A stretch of DNA of 64,000 nt from Arthrobacter sp. MAHUQ-56. Lineage in GTDB: Bacteria > Actinomycetota > Actinomycetes > Actinomycetales > Micrococcaceae. Below are positions 24,817 to 32,894 of this stretch, piece by piece (within the stretch, counting starts at the first letter, position 1; the number at the start of each line of letters is the position of its first letter). Under the pieces are notes generated by a model that was not told where the DNA came from, searched no databases, and saw only the letters and a program-made list of their open reading frames with translations. The stretch is from positions 121,932 to 185,931 of the forward strand of contig NZ_JAIFZQ010000026.1 in assembly GCF_019710585.1 (NCBI RefSeq), in the 5' to 3' direction. A program made the translations under genes and the position numbers.

Positions 24817-26139
24817 CTACTCGCTTCGGGTGCCGAAGACGATCTCATCCCAGGACGGCACGCTGGAGCGCTTCGGCCGGACAGGCCTTTCCGGCGCCTC
24901 GGTCTCAGGCAGCTGGCCCGTGCTGGGGGAGGAATCGTCCTGCTTGGCTGCCGGACGGCGCGGATTGCTGCCCAGCAGCTCGTCCAGCCCGGCACCACTG
25001 GAAGCCCCGCTGCCCGCGGCCGGAGCGGAACCGGATGGCTTCTGCGGGGACGCTGCGATGGTGATTTCCCTCGTGTCGGTGCTGACGCCGTCGTGCAGCC
25101 TCAGCGCGTCACCCTCAACGTCCCGGTGCGGCGGAAGGAGGCTGAGCCTGGACAGCATGGAAGGCCGTGCATCGCGGCGCCGGATGAACGAATCACCCTG
25201 TGCGGCGGGGACGTCGCCCTTCTCATCCTGCGGTTCCGGATCGTGTTCCTCCGGCTCGGCGGCAACCTCGGACGGGCGCGGGTGGGCGGCCGGCACACCA
25301 TGGGTCAGCAGCAGCGCCAGGGCGTCATCCGAATCCTCGTCCACGCCAAGGCGCTGGCCACGGCGTGAGCGGAGCATATCCAGCAGGCCGTCGGCTTCCT
25401 TGCCGGGAACCTGCGCAGGGCCGGCCTGGCCCGGGGAGGAAGCTTTCCCTGTATCCGCGTCCGTTTCAAAATCGAAGGGGCGATCGGAAACTGCTGTGAG
25501 GCGGCGGGCGGGCACCGGTCCGTCCAGCGGCTCGAGTTCACTGAGCTGCTGCGCCCAGCGATTGGTGTTCTGCAGGGACTTGCGGGCGGGATTAAACGTC
25601 CACAGGGCTGGCGGTTCCTCGCCGATGCCGGGCGTTCCGCCGGACTTTGCCTCGAAGCTGGCCGAAACAGTCCAGGTGCCGTCCTGGCGCCGCCAGGAGT
25701 CCCATTCCACCGTCGAAGGGTCGATGCCATGGGCGGACAGCCGGTGCGCCACCATGTCCTCGAGGGTGGCTGGATTATCGCCAAACGCCGACCGGTAAAT
25801 GTCGTGGCCGGGCGAGGGCGCCGCCACTTCCACCTTGCGGGCCTGCTGTGCCACGTACTCGCGCTCGGCCAGGACAGGGCCCTCATACCGTTCAACCTTG
25901 GCCAACGGCAGGCCGGAGAGTTCCGCAACGTCGGCTGCTGTGGCGCCGGCCCGGATCCGCGCCTGGATGTCGCGGGGCGACATGGGAATGGCGGGCCGCT
26001 CGTTACGCGGCTTGGCCGAGGCCCGGCTCGCCGTCCTGAGTGCCTCGTCGATCGGCAGCTGGAACATCTCGCCGCCGGCCCCGCTCAACAGGAGATGCGT
26101 CCCGTCGTCGTGCACGCCTACAAGCCGTAGATCCTGCAT
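24817..26139 (-). CDS. sepH: Septation protein SepH (DUF3071)
   Basis: A 440-residue actinobacterial cell-division protein. The N-terminal DUF3071 domain (1-about 175) contains a helix-turn-helix (MSPRDIQARIRAGATAADVAELSGLPLAKVERYEGP near 50-85). The long middle is disordered, and the C-terminus ends with the conserved VPSWDEIVFGTR motif. SepH of Streptomyces and mycobacteria binds FtsZ and promotes its assembly, so a role at the division septum is expected. ATG 26139 has GGAGG 6 bases upstream; a longer start at 26184 is not needed. Located beside dut and DUF3093 genes, as elsewhere in the phylum. Confidence 0.88.
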   Translation of the reverse strand: MQDLRLVGVHDDGTHLLLSGAGGEMFQLPIDEALRTASRASAKPRNERPAIPMSPRDIQARIRAGATAADVAELSGLPLAKVERYEGPVLAEREYVAQQARKVEVAAPSPGHDIYRSAFGDNPATLEDMVAHRLSAHGIDPSTVEWDSWRRQDGTWTVSASFEAKSGGTPGIGEEPPALWTFNPARKSLQNTNRWAQQLSELEPLDGPVPARRLTAVSDRPFDFETDADTGKASSPGQAGPAQVPGKEADGLLDMLRSRRGQRLGVDEDSDDALALLLTHGVPAAHPRPSEVAAEPEEHDPEPQDEKGDVPAAQGDSFIRRRDARPSMLSRLSLLPPHRDVEGDALRLHDGVSTDTREITIAASPQKPSGSAPAAGSGASSGAGLDELLGSNPRRPAAKQDDSSPSTGQLPETEAPERPVRPKRSSVPSWDEIVFGTRSE

Positions 26140-26269
26140 ACAAATCCTCCACCCTGGCATTACTATCAACCGAAACTCTGCCACCCGGCCGGGCGGATTT
26201 GGCTCAAGGGGCAGGGCGCGCCGTGATTTTCCGCCGGATCCGGGGTTCGGCCGGCTCCAGCGGCGGCTG

Positions 26270-26758
26270 TCAGCGCCGGGCGAGGGCTGCCGTCAGCTGG
26301 TCCGGATGGCGGGTGGAGGCCAGCCAGTAGGGGGTGCGGTCTGCGGGGTCGGTGATCTCGATCCTGACCACGGGGTCGATCCATCCGCGGATGCACAGGT
26401 ACGCCAGGCCATTGAGCCTGGTGCCGCGCTCCGCTGTCGCCTCATCTGCACGGAACTGCTGGACTTCACCAATGAACCTGCGCTCGATCGTTGCCCGGCC
26501 GACCGTGAGGGAATCCTCCGTAACCGTGATGGCGGGCGTGGAAAGCACCAGGAGGACTGCAATGATGATGAAGAGCACAGCTGCCGCGGTGTAGCCCGCG
26601 GCCATGCTGATGGGCGCGAACACCAGGATTCCGGCGGCGGAAACACCCGCTGCGATAATCCAGATCCAGGCATTGGGCCACAGCTTTTCCCGGTAGGCGG
26701 CAGGCGCCCCTGCGGACGGTGTGCTGGGAACTGATGCGGACGGGCTTGATTCGGGCAT
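26270..26758 (-). CDS. DUF3093 family membrane protein
   Basis: A 162-residue protein with a short Ser/Pro-rich N-terminus, two adjacent transmembrane helices (about 29-48 and 52-73) and a C-terminal cytoplasmic domain (AITVTEDSLTVGRATIERRFIGEVQQF... RGWIDPVVRIEITDPADRTPYWLASTRHP) that is the DUF3093 signature. Function unknown. It is divergent from dut, as in other actinobacteria. I see no DUF4193 gene next to it, which is often present there. Ribosome binding site GGTGGAAAG upstream. Confidence 0.82.
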   Translation of the reverse strand: MPESSPSASVPSTPSAGAPAAYREKLWPNAWIWIIAAGVSAAGILVFAPISMAAGYTAAAVLFIIIAVLLVLSTPAITVTEDSLTVGRATIERRFIGEVQQFRADEATAERGTRLNGLAYLCIRGWIDPVVRIEITDPADRTPYWLASTRHPDQLTAALARR

Positions 26759-26883
26759 AGGCCAAGCTTTCCACCTTTGGTCCGCTATTTCACCTTGGGA
26801 CAGCGCCGCCGCACTGGGGGAGGGTGCCCGGCCGGTATCGCCGCCGCAGGCAGTACACCTAGGAGCGATTTGGGGGCGCGGGT

Positions 26884-26889
26884 TAGAGT
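26884..26889 (+). promoter_or_regulatory. -10 hexamer TAGAGT for dut
   Basis: TAGAGT ends 8 bases before GTG 26898 and 2 bases before GTG 26892. No ribosome binding site is present. The spacing favours leaderless initiation at GTG 26898. Confidence 0.5.
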
Positions 26890-26897
26890 GAGTGACT

Positions 26898-27416
26898 GTG
26901 ACTGATCATCCCGCCACAGTAGACCTTGTCCCCGAGGCCGCCTCCCCGGCCACCGGCGCACCCACCCTCCAGGTACAGCTGAAAATGCTGGATCCGGAAC
27001 TGGAAGCCCCGTCCTACGCGCATCCGGGCGACGCCGGCGCGGACCTTCGCGCGCGGGAGGACGTCGTGCTGCTGCCAGGGGAGCGAAAGCTCGTACCGAC
27101 GGGCGTCGCCATTGCCCTTCCCGAAGGCTTCGTGGCACTGATCCACCCCCGGTCCGGCCTGGCGACCAAGCACGGCCTGACCATCGTCAACGCCCCCGGA
27201 ACCGTAGACGCCGGCTACCGGGGCGAGATTTCAGTCACCCTGCTGAATACCGACTCCTCCCAGCAGATCGAGCTCCGCCGCGGCGATAGAATTGCCCAGA
27301 TGGTGATCCAGCGGGTGGAGCACGCCCAATTCATTCCTGTCAGCGAATTGAGCGGGTCCGTCCGGGGTACTGGAGGCTTTGGTTCCACTGGCGGCTTTAC
27401 CGTCCCCGGGGCCTGA
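26898..27416 (+). CDS. dut: dUTP diphosphatase
   Basis: Trimeric dUTPase (172 aa from GTG 26898; 174 from GTG 26892) that converts dUTP to dUMP and keeps uracil out of DNA. All five family motifs are present: PGDAGADLRA, HPRSGLATKHGL, VNAPGTVDAGYRGEI (catalytic Asp and substrate Tyr), RGDRIAQMVIQ and the C-terminal GTGGFGSTG arm that closes over the site. The first 20 residues are a variable extension. The upstream -10 placement makes GTG 26898 more likely than 26892. Head of the plus-strand run DUF3710, OB-fold, DUF3159. Confidence 0.93.
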   Translation: MTDHPATVDLVPEAASPATGAPTLQVQLKMLDPELEAPSYAHPGDAGADLRAREDVVLLPGERKLVPTGVAIALPEGFVALIHPRSGLATKHGLTIVNAPGTVDAGYRGEISVTLLNTDSSQQIELRRGDRIAQMVIQRVEHAQFIPVSELSGSVRGTGGFGSTGGFTVPGA

Positions 27417-27499
27417 CACCCCGCTGTCCCCGCTGCCACGCCAGTATCCGCTGCACGGACCCGGTCCGCGCCGGCACATTCATAACAAAGGAGTCACCC

Positions 27500-28213
27500 A
27501 TGGTCTTCGGGCTCGGCAGGAAAGCCAAGAACGCAGAGCCGGCTGAACCGGACGAATCCCTCACCGCCGCAGAGTCCGGCGCGGGGGAGCCCGGTATCGC
27601 AGCCCTCCGCCAGGACGGACCCTTCGACGAAACCGAGATCAGCAGCCGTGACGGCTATGTGGACCTCGGCGCCCTGCTGATCACGCCCAGCGAAGGCCTG
27701 CAGCTCCGCCTCGAAGTGGAGGAAGCAACACAGCGGGTCGTGGCCGTCACGCTGGACCTGAACGGATCCAGCCTGCAGCTGCAGGCATTTGCCGCCCCCA
27801 AGACTGAAACGCTCTGGGATGAGATCCGCGAGCAAATCGGCCAGTCGGTGGGCGCCCAGGGCGGCCAGGTCGAAGAGGTCGAAGGTGCCTTCGGAACCGA
27901 GCTCGTCGCCAAACTCCCCGCGGGACTGCCGGACGGCAGCCAGGGGTACCGCGTCGCCCGGTTCATCGGCGTCGACGGGCCCCGCTGGTTCCTCCGCGGA
28001 GTTTTGGGCGGTCCCGCAGCACTGGAGAAGCCCGCCGCCGAACCGCTGGAAGCCCTGTTCCGGAAGGTCGTCGTCGTGCGGGGCGACAGCCCAATGCCTC
28101 CCCGCGACCTCCTGCAGCTGCGGCTGCCGAAAGATGCCTCCGCCGCTCCTCCGCCCGCCGCGACCACCCTGGAGGAGCCCGAACGTGGTCCGGAAATCAC
28201 CCAAATCGGCTGA
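27500..28213 (+). CDS. DUF3710 family protein
   Basis: A 237-residue protein matching DUF3710: acidic, disordered first 45 residues, then GPFDETEISSRDGYVDLGALLITPSEGLQLRLEVEE, and later GYRVARFIGVDGPRWFLRGVLGG and PLEALFRKVVVVRGDSPMPPRDLLQLRLP. Function unknown; the C-terminus is Pro/Ala-rich. ATG with AAAGGAG at 27487-27493. Its last 29 bases overlap the start of the OB-fold gene in another frame. This gene is found next to dut across actinobacteria, which suggests a housekeeping role in DNA or nucleotide metabolism; that is inference. Confidence 0.85.
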   Translation: MVFGLGRKAKNAEPAEPDESLTAAESGAGEPGIAALRQDGPFDETEISSRDGYVDLGALLITPSEGLQLRLEVEEATQRVVAVTLDLNGSSLQLQAFAAPKTETLWDEIREQIGQSVGAQGGQVEEVEGAFGTELVAKLPAGLPDGSQGYRVARFIGVDGPRWFLRGVLGGPAALEKPAAEPLEALFRKVVVVRGDSPMPPRDLLQLRLPKDASAAPPPAATTLEEPERGPEITQIG

Positions 28214-28568
28214 GACCCCCGCCGCCGGAGCTTTTCGCGGCACCGGCCGGATCACCCCCATCGACCAGCTTCCGGACAAAGGCCGCGTCCTGTGCGAGGG
28301 GCACGTCGAATCGGTAACCTTCGTGCCCGCCGACCGGACCGCTGAATTCAGTGCCCTGCTCGCCGATGCCGATACCGGACGTCCGGGACCGGCTGCAGGA
28401 CGGCGCAGGCCGCCGCGGCTGCGGATCGTTTGGCTCGGACGACGGCGTGTCCCCGGCATTGAAGCCGGCGCTGTCCTCCGGGTTGAAGGGATGCTGGCCC
28501 GCGGCAAGGACGTGCCCACCATCTTCAACCCCCGCTACGAGATCCTGTCCCGCGAGGAGAACGAATGA
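28185..28568 (+). CDS. OB-fold nucleic-acid-binding domain protein
   Basis: A small (127 aa) protein with an OB-fold-like core, RITPIDQLPDKGRVLCEGHVESVTFVP and then RLRIVWLGRRRVPGIEAGAVLRVEGMLA, resembling RecG-wedge/tRNA-anti type OB folds. GTG 28185 is chosen because GGAGGAG (28171-28177) lies 7 bases before it; the long upstream open frame is a shadow of DUF3710. It overlaps DUF3710 by 29 bases and ends in ATGA shared with DUF3159, so the three are coupled. Probable nucleic acid binding; partner unknown. Confidence 0.8.
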   Translation: MVRKSPKSAETPAAGAFRGTGRITPIDQLPDKGRVLCEGHVESVTFVPADRTAEFSALLADADTGRPGPAAGRRRPPRLRIVWLGRRRVPGIEAGAVLRVEGMLARGKDVPTIFNPRYEILSREENE

Positions 28569-29323
28569 CCGCGCACCAGCCCGACCCGTCCTCCGAAACC
28601 CCAGGCTCCACGCCCCGGAAAGAACAGCCCGGGGAAGGATCGCCGATGGCGGGGCTGGCCGCCGAATACGCTGCCAAGGCCGGACTGCACCGCACCCATG
28701 ATGGCCGCGTGGACGTGCTCCGCAGCGCCGGCGGCGTGCAGGGCATCGCCGAGAGCATTGTTCCCGGGCTGGTGTTCCTCGTCGCCTTTACCATCACCCG
28801 TGAACTGCCCCTGTCCCTGGTGGCAGCGCTGGTGTCGGCAGCCGCGTTCACCGTCGTCCGGCTCGTGCAGCGGCGGCCCCTGACCCAGGCCCTGGCAGGC
28901 GTTGTCGGCGTCGGCATCTCAGCGTGGCTGGCCAACACCACCGGCAAAGCGGAAGACTTCTACCTGCCAGGTTTCCTGACCAACGCCGCGTACATCCTGG
29001 CGATGGTCCTCTCGATCGCGGTCAGGTGGCCGGTAGCAGGGCTGCTCTTCGGTTTCATCCGCAACGAAGGCGTGGACTGGCGCAAGGACCCTGCGCGGGT
29101 CAAGGCATACCGCCTGGGCACCTGGATCATCGTGGCCGTCCTGGCACTCCGGCTCATCGTCCAGGTTCCCCTTTACCTGGCGGGAACAGACGGCCTGGCG
29201 GCCCTCGCCACCACCCGTCTCATCATGGGCGCACCCCTCTACATCCTGGGTGTCTGGATCGCATGGCTCGTCACCCGGCCGGCACCGGCCGAAGCTGAAG
29301 CCGGCACCGACCAGGCCGCCTGA
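28565..29323 (+). CDS. DUF3159 family membrane protein
   Basis: A 252-residue integral membrane protein matching DUF3159. After a disordered 35 residues come GLHRTHDGRVDVLRSAGGVQGIAESIVPGLVFLVAF and about five to six transmembrane segments (about 60-95, 100-120, 135-155, 185-205, 220-240). Function unknown; in M. tuberculosis the homologue also sits between the OB-fold gene and ceoC/ceoB (recalled gene order). It starts inside the preceding stop (ATGA). A C/G-rich imperfect hairpin in 29329-29360 separates it from the convergent TrkA gene. Confidence 0.83.
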   Translation: MTAHQPDPSSETPGSTPRKEQPGEGSPMAGLAAEYAAKAGLHRTHDGRVDVLRSAGGVQGIAESIVPGLVFLVAFTITRELPLSLVAALVSAAAFTVVRLVQRRPLTQALAGVVGVGISAWLANTTGKAEDFYLPGFLTNAAYILAMVLSIAVRWPVAGLLFGFIRNEGVDWRKDPARVKAYRLGTWIIVAVLALRLIVQVPLYLAGTDGLAALATTRLIMGAPLYILGVWIAWLVTRPAPAEAEAGTDQAA

Positions 29324-29374
29324 CGCCGCAGCACCCGGGGGATACCCGTCCGGGGCGATCCGTGACCGCGGCTG

Positions 29375-30127
29375 CTAGCCGTCGAAGCCGTCGTCGTCCA
29401 TCGCTGGTCCGTGCCCGGGAATGGAAGCCGTCCCGCTGGCCACCTGCTGTGACACGTCGATGCTGCCAGGCGCGGAGGAGAGCAGCGCGCGCAGCCCGTC
29501 CTCCGCGGCGATTGTGGTGACAAAGAAGAGCTCGTCGCCGCCGTCGATGACGTCGTCGCGGCTGGGCGTGATGGGTGCCTGGTCCCGCAGGATGGCCACG
29601 AGCGTGGCGTCCTCGGGCCAGTGGATATCCCCGACAGTCATGCCGATGACATGCGAATCGTGCGGAACGGTGAATTCCACCAGCGACGCCACCCCGGTCT
29701 GGAGGGTGAGGAGCCGGACCAGGTCACCGATCTCCACCGCCTCCTCCACGAGGGCGGTCATCAGCTGCGGGGTGTTGACGGCGACATCGACGCCCCACGA
29801 GTCGTTGAACATCCAGTCGTTCTTCGGGTTGTTGACCCGCCCCACTGTGCGGCCCACGCCAAACTCAGTCTTGGCCAGCAGGGACACCACCAGATTGACC
29901 TTGTCGTCGCCCGTTGCGGACACCACGACGTCGGCGTCCTCAACCTTGGCACCCTGGAGGGTCGAAAGCTCACACGCGTCACCCACCAGCCAATGCGCAC
30001 CGCGCAGTCCGCTGCGGCCGATGACCTCCGGCTTGAGGTCGATCAGGAGGATTTCATGCTTGTGCGCCAGCAGTTCCCTGGCGATTGACGATCCGACGCT
30101 GCCGGCGCCGACGATAACGACTTTCAC
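29375..30127 (-). CDS. TrkA/RCK potassium channel regulatory protein (CeoC-like)
   Basis: A 250-residue RCK protein. The N-terminal NAD-binding Rossmann fold shows VIVGAGSVGSSIARELLAHKHEILLIDLK (3-31), then the D-V-V-V-S-A-T-G-D pattern near 68; a TrkA_C-like domain spans about 140-220 (VEFTVPHDSHVIGMTVGDIHWP). Such proteins gate or regulate K+ transporters in response to NAD(H)/ATP or c-di-AMP. The start overlaps the stop of the other TrkA gene (4 bases), and both resemble mycobacterial CeoC/CeoB. The last 25 residues form a Gly/Asp-rich tail. Confidence 0.85.
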   Translation of the reverse strand: MKVVIVGAGSVGSSIARELLAHKHEILLIDLKPEVIGRSGLRGAHWLVGDACELSTLQGAKVEDADVVVSATGDDKVNLVVSLLAKTEFGVGRTVGRVNNPKNDWMFNDSWGVDVAVNTPQLMTALVEEAVEIGDLVRLLTLQTGVASLVEFTVPHDSHVIGMTVGDIHWPEDATLVAILRDQAPITPSRDDVIDGGDELFFVTTIAAEDGLRALLSSAPGSIDVSQQVASGTASIPGHGPAMDDDGFDG

Positions 30128-30798
30128 TGATACTCCTTGGCGGGGGCTTTGGCGAGGATCTGGGCGATCTGGGCGCTGCGGTCCACCTGCAGCATGGCGT
30201 GCACGGTGTCGCCGTCCTGGTATGCCGTTCCCGCACCGGGCAGCAGGCCTTCACCGAAGCGGGTGAGGTAGGCCACGCGTACGTCGGCGGCCTTTTCGAT
30301 GCTGCTGATCCGGTGGCCTATCCAGCCTGCGTCCAGGTCCAGTTCGGCGAGGACCAGCCGCCCGGAAGGCTCGCGGAAATCGCCGGCAAGATGCTGTTCG
30401 GGAAGGATCCGGCGGAGCACCTGGTCGGCGCTCCAGCGGACCGCGGCCACCGTGGGTATACCCAGGCGCTGGTAGATCTCGGCGCGTCCGGGGTCGTAGA
30501 TCCGCGCCACCACATGCGGGACATGGAAGGTTTCGCGGGCCACGCGGGTGGCCAGGATGTTGGAGTTATCGCCGCTTGAGACGGCCGCGAAAGCGTACGC
30601 TTCACCCACGCCGGCCTGCTTGAGCGTGTCCCGGTCGAAGCCCACGCCGGTGACCTTCCGGCCCGTGAACCCTTGGCGGAGCCGGCGGAACGCGCGGTCG
30701 TCCTGGTCGATGATGGCCACGGAATGCCCGGCATCCTCCAGCGTGTGCGCCAGCGTTGCCCCCACCCGGCCACATCCCATGATCACGAAATGCGCCAC
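30124..30798 (-). CDS. TrkA/RCK potassium channel regulatory protein (CeoB-like)
   Basis: A 224-residue RCK protein: HFVIMGCGRVGATLAHTLEDAGHSVAIIDQDDRAF at the N-terminus is the dinucleotide-binding fold, YAFAAVSSGDNSNILATRVARETF is its second half, and a TrkA_C domain follows from about 135. GTG start preceded by AAGGAG. It forms an operon with the next TrkA gene and is divergent from the KimA-like transporter, 119 bases away. No TrkH or TrkG membrane subunit is in the window, so the likely partner is the adjacent carrier. Confidence 0.85.
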   Translation of the reverse strand: MAHFVIMGCGRVGATLAHTLEDAGHSVAIIDQDDRAFRRLRQGFTGRKVTGVGFDRDTLKQAGVGEAYAFAAVSSGDNSNILATRVARETFHVPHVVARIYDPGRAEIYQRLGIPTVAAVRWSADQVLRRILPEQHLAGDFREPSGRLVLAELDLDAGWIGHRISSIEKAADVRVAYLTRFGEGLLPGAGTAYQDGDTVHAMLQVDRSAQIAQILAKAPAKEYQ

Positions 30799-30905
30799 CG
30801 TTTCTCCTTATGTATTCCTGTCACGATTGTGCAGCTAGAACTCTACAGTCACCGCCGCTATTCGGGCTGGGCGGACGCCGTCATGACATCGCCCGCGATT
30901 CAGAC

Positions 30906-30911
30906 TAGCTT
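30906..30911 (+). promoter_or_regulatory. -10 hexamer TAGCTT for the KimA-like gene
   Basis: TAGCTT ends 6 bases before GTG 30918, consistent with leaderless initiation there rather than at the adjacent TTG 30921. Confidence 0.45.
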
Positions 30912-30917
30912 TGTGGG

Positions 30918-32894
30918 GTGTTGACAATACTGAACGCCGTCAAACGCGTGCTGGTGGGCAGGCCGTTCCGGAATGACCGCCTCGCCCATACCTTGCTGCC
31001 CAAGAAAATTGCACTCCCGGTTTTCGCGTCCGACGCCCTCTCATCCGTGGCCTATGCGCCGGACGAAATCCTGCTGACCCTGGCGCTGGCCGGCGTCAGC
31101 GCCGTCGCGTTTTCGCCGTTGGTGGGCCTTGCCGTCATGGTCGTGCTGCTCACAGTGGTCGCGTCCTACCGGCAGAACGTCCACGCCTATCCCTCGGGCG
31201 GCGGCGACTATGAGATCGCCAACGAGAACCTGGGCAAGTACGCCGGCCTCACCGTGGCCTCGGCCCTGCTGGTGGACTACGTGCTGACTGTGGCCGTATC
31301 CATGTCGTCGGCGGCGACGTACCTGACCACCGCTGTCCCGTCGCTCCACGGCCAGCAGGCCGCCATCGCCACCATCGGTGTCATCATCCTTGCCCTGGTC
31401 AACCTGCGCGGCATCAAGGAGGCGGGCAGCGTGTTCGCCGTCCCCACCTACATCTTCATGGCCTCGATCCTCGGGATGACGGCGGTGGGTATCTTCCAGG
31501 CGGCCACCGGCCAGCTGGGTGAAGCCCCCTCTGCCAACTTCACGATCGTGCCGGCGCCGGGCTTCGATGAAGGCCTCGTGGGCCTGACCGGCGCTTTCCT
31601 GCTCCTGCGGGCCTTTTCCTCCGGTGCCGCGGCATTGACCGGTGTCGAAGCGATCAGCAACGGCGTTCCCAATTTCCGCCCACCGAAGAGCAAGAACGCC
31701 GCCACCACGCTGCTGCTCCTGGGCATGATCGGCGCCGCCATGCTGGCCGGCATCATCTACCTTGCCAACGCCACCAAAGTGCACATCGTGCTGGACCCCG
31801 CCACGGAGTTCCTGCTCAACGGCAAACCGCTGCCGGAGGGCTACATCCAGAATCCGGCCATCAGCCAGATTGCGCAGACCATCTTCGGCGCCGGCTCCAT
31901 CCCGTTCTACATCGTGGTGGCCGCCACCGGCGTCATCCTGGTGTTCGCCTCCAACACGGCCTTCAACGGGTTCCCCGTCCTCGGATCCATCCTCGCCCAG
32001 GACGGCTATCTTCCCCGCCAGCTGCGCACCAGGGGCGACCGGCTTGCCTTCAGCAACGGCGTCCTCGCCCTCGCTGCCGGTGCGCTGGTGCTCATCATTT
32101 CCTTCGACGCCGATGTCACGAAGCTTATCCAGCTCTACATCGTGGGCGTGTTCATCTCCTTCACCCTCAGCCAGCTCGGCATGGTCCGGCACTGGGGGCG
32201 GGAACTGAAACTCGCCAAAGACAAGGCCGTCCGGCGCCGGATGATCAAGTCCCGGACCATCAACAGCATCGGGTTCGGCATGACGGGCCTGGTGCTGGTC
32301 ATCGTCCTGATCACCAAGTTCGAACAGGGCGCCTGGATCGCCCTGTTGGCCATGTTCATCCTGTTCCTGATCATGTGGAGCATCCGGGCGCACTACGACA
32401 ACGTAGCGAAGGAACTTGCCGTGGACGAGGACTCCTCCCCGCGCGCCCTTCCCACCCGGGTCCACGCCGTCCTGCTGGTCTCCCACGTGCGCAAACCCGT
32501 CCTGAGGGCCCTCGCCTACGCCCGGGCATCGCGGCCCTCCCGGCTGGACGCCATCACCGTGGACATCGACCACGAGGAGACGGCCCACACCGTTGCCGAC
32601 TGGGAGAAGCTGGAAATACCAGTCCCGCTGACCGTGCTCGCCAGCCCGTACCGCGAAACCGTCACCCCCATCATGGAGTACATCAAGCAGATGCGGCTGG
32701 ACTCCCCGCGCGACCTCGTGGTGGTCTACATCCCCGAATACGTCGTCGGAAAATGGTGGGAGCAGCTGGTGCACAACCAGACCGCGCTGCGCATCAAGAC
32801 CCGCCTCCACTTCGAACCCGGCGTCATGGTGGCCAGCGTGCCCTGGCAGCTCAAATCCTCCGAAGAAGCAAAGAACCTGCAGGACGTCCAATGA
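30918..32894 (+). CDS. APC superfamily KimA-like potassium importer
   Basis: A 658-residue carrier with about 12 transmembrane helices (35-455) and a C-terminal cytoplasmic alpha/beta domain (about 490-650). It shares the distinctive KimA (YdaO) strings ASDALSSVAY, AYPSGGGDYEIANENLG, LLVDYVLTVAVS, ALTGVEAISNGVPNF and RGDRLAFSNG, so a proton-coupled K+ importer is the best call over an amino acid permease. B. subtilis KimA is inhibited by c-di-AMP at the cytoplasmic domain. It is divergent from the two RCK genes, and its stop overlaps the RNA methyltransferase start (ATGA). Confidence 0.83.
   Translation: MLTILNAVKRVLVGRPFRNDRLAHTLLPKKIALPVFASDALSSVAYAPDEILLTLALAGVSAVAFSPLVGLAVMVVLLTVVASYRQNVHAYPSGGGDYEIANENLGKYAGLTVASALLVDYVLTVAVSMSSAATYLTTAVPSLHGQQAAIATIGVIILALVNLRGIKEAGSVFAVPTYIFMASILGMTAVGIFQAATGQLGEAPSANFTIVPAPGFDEGLVGLTGAFLLLRAFSSGAAALTGVEAISNGVPNFRPPKSKNAATTLLLLGMIGAAMLAGIIYLANATKVHIVLDPATEFLLNGKPLPEGYIQNPAISQIAQTIFGAGSIPFYIVVAATGVILVFASNTAFNGFPVLGSILAQDGYLPRQLRTRGDRLAFSNGVLALAAGALVLIISFDADVTKLIQLYIVGVFISFTLSQLGMVRHWGRELKLAKDKAVRRRMIKSRTINSIGFGMTGLVLVIVLITKFEQGAWIALLAMFILFLIMWSIRAHYDNVAKELAVDEDSSPRALPTRVHAVLLVSHVRKPVLRALAYARASRPSRLDAITVDIDHEETAHTVADWEKLEIPVPLTVLASPYRETVTPIMEYIKQMRLDSPRDLVVVYIPEYVVGKWWEQLVHNQTALRIKTRLHFEPGVMVASVPWQLKSSEEAKNLQDVQ

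Noticed and set aside
26140..26269. Expected DUF4193 gene between sepH and DUF3093
   Set aside because: The 130-base spacer has no open frame of the right size; the gene is simply not here.
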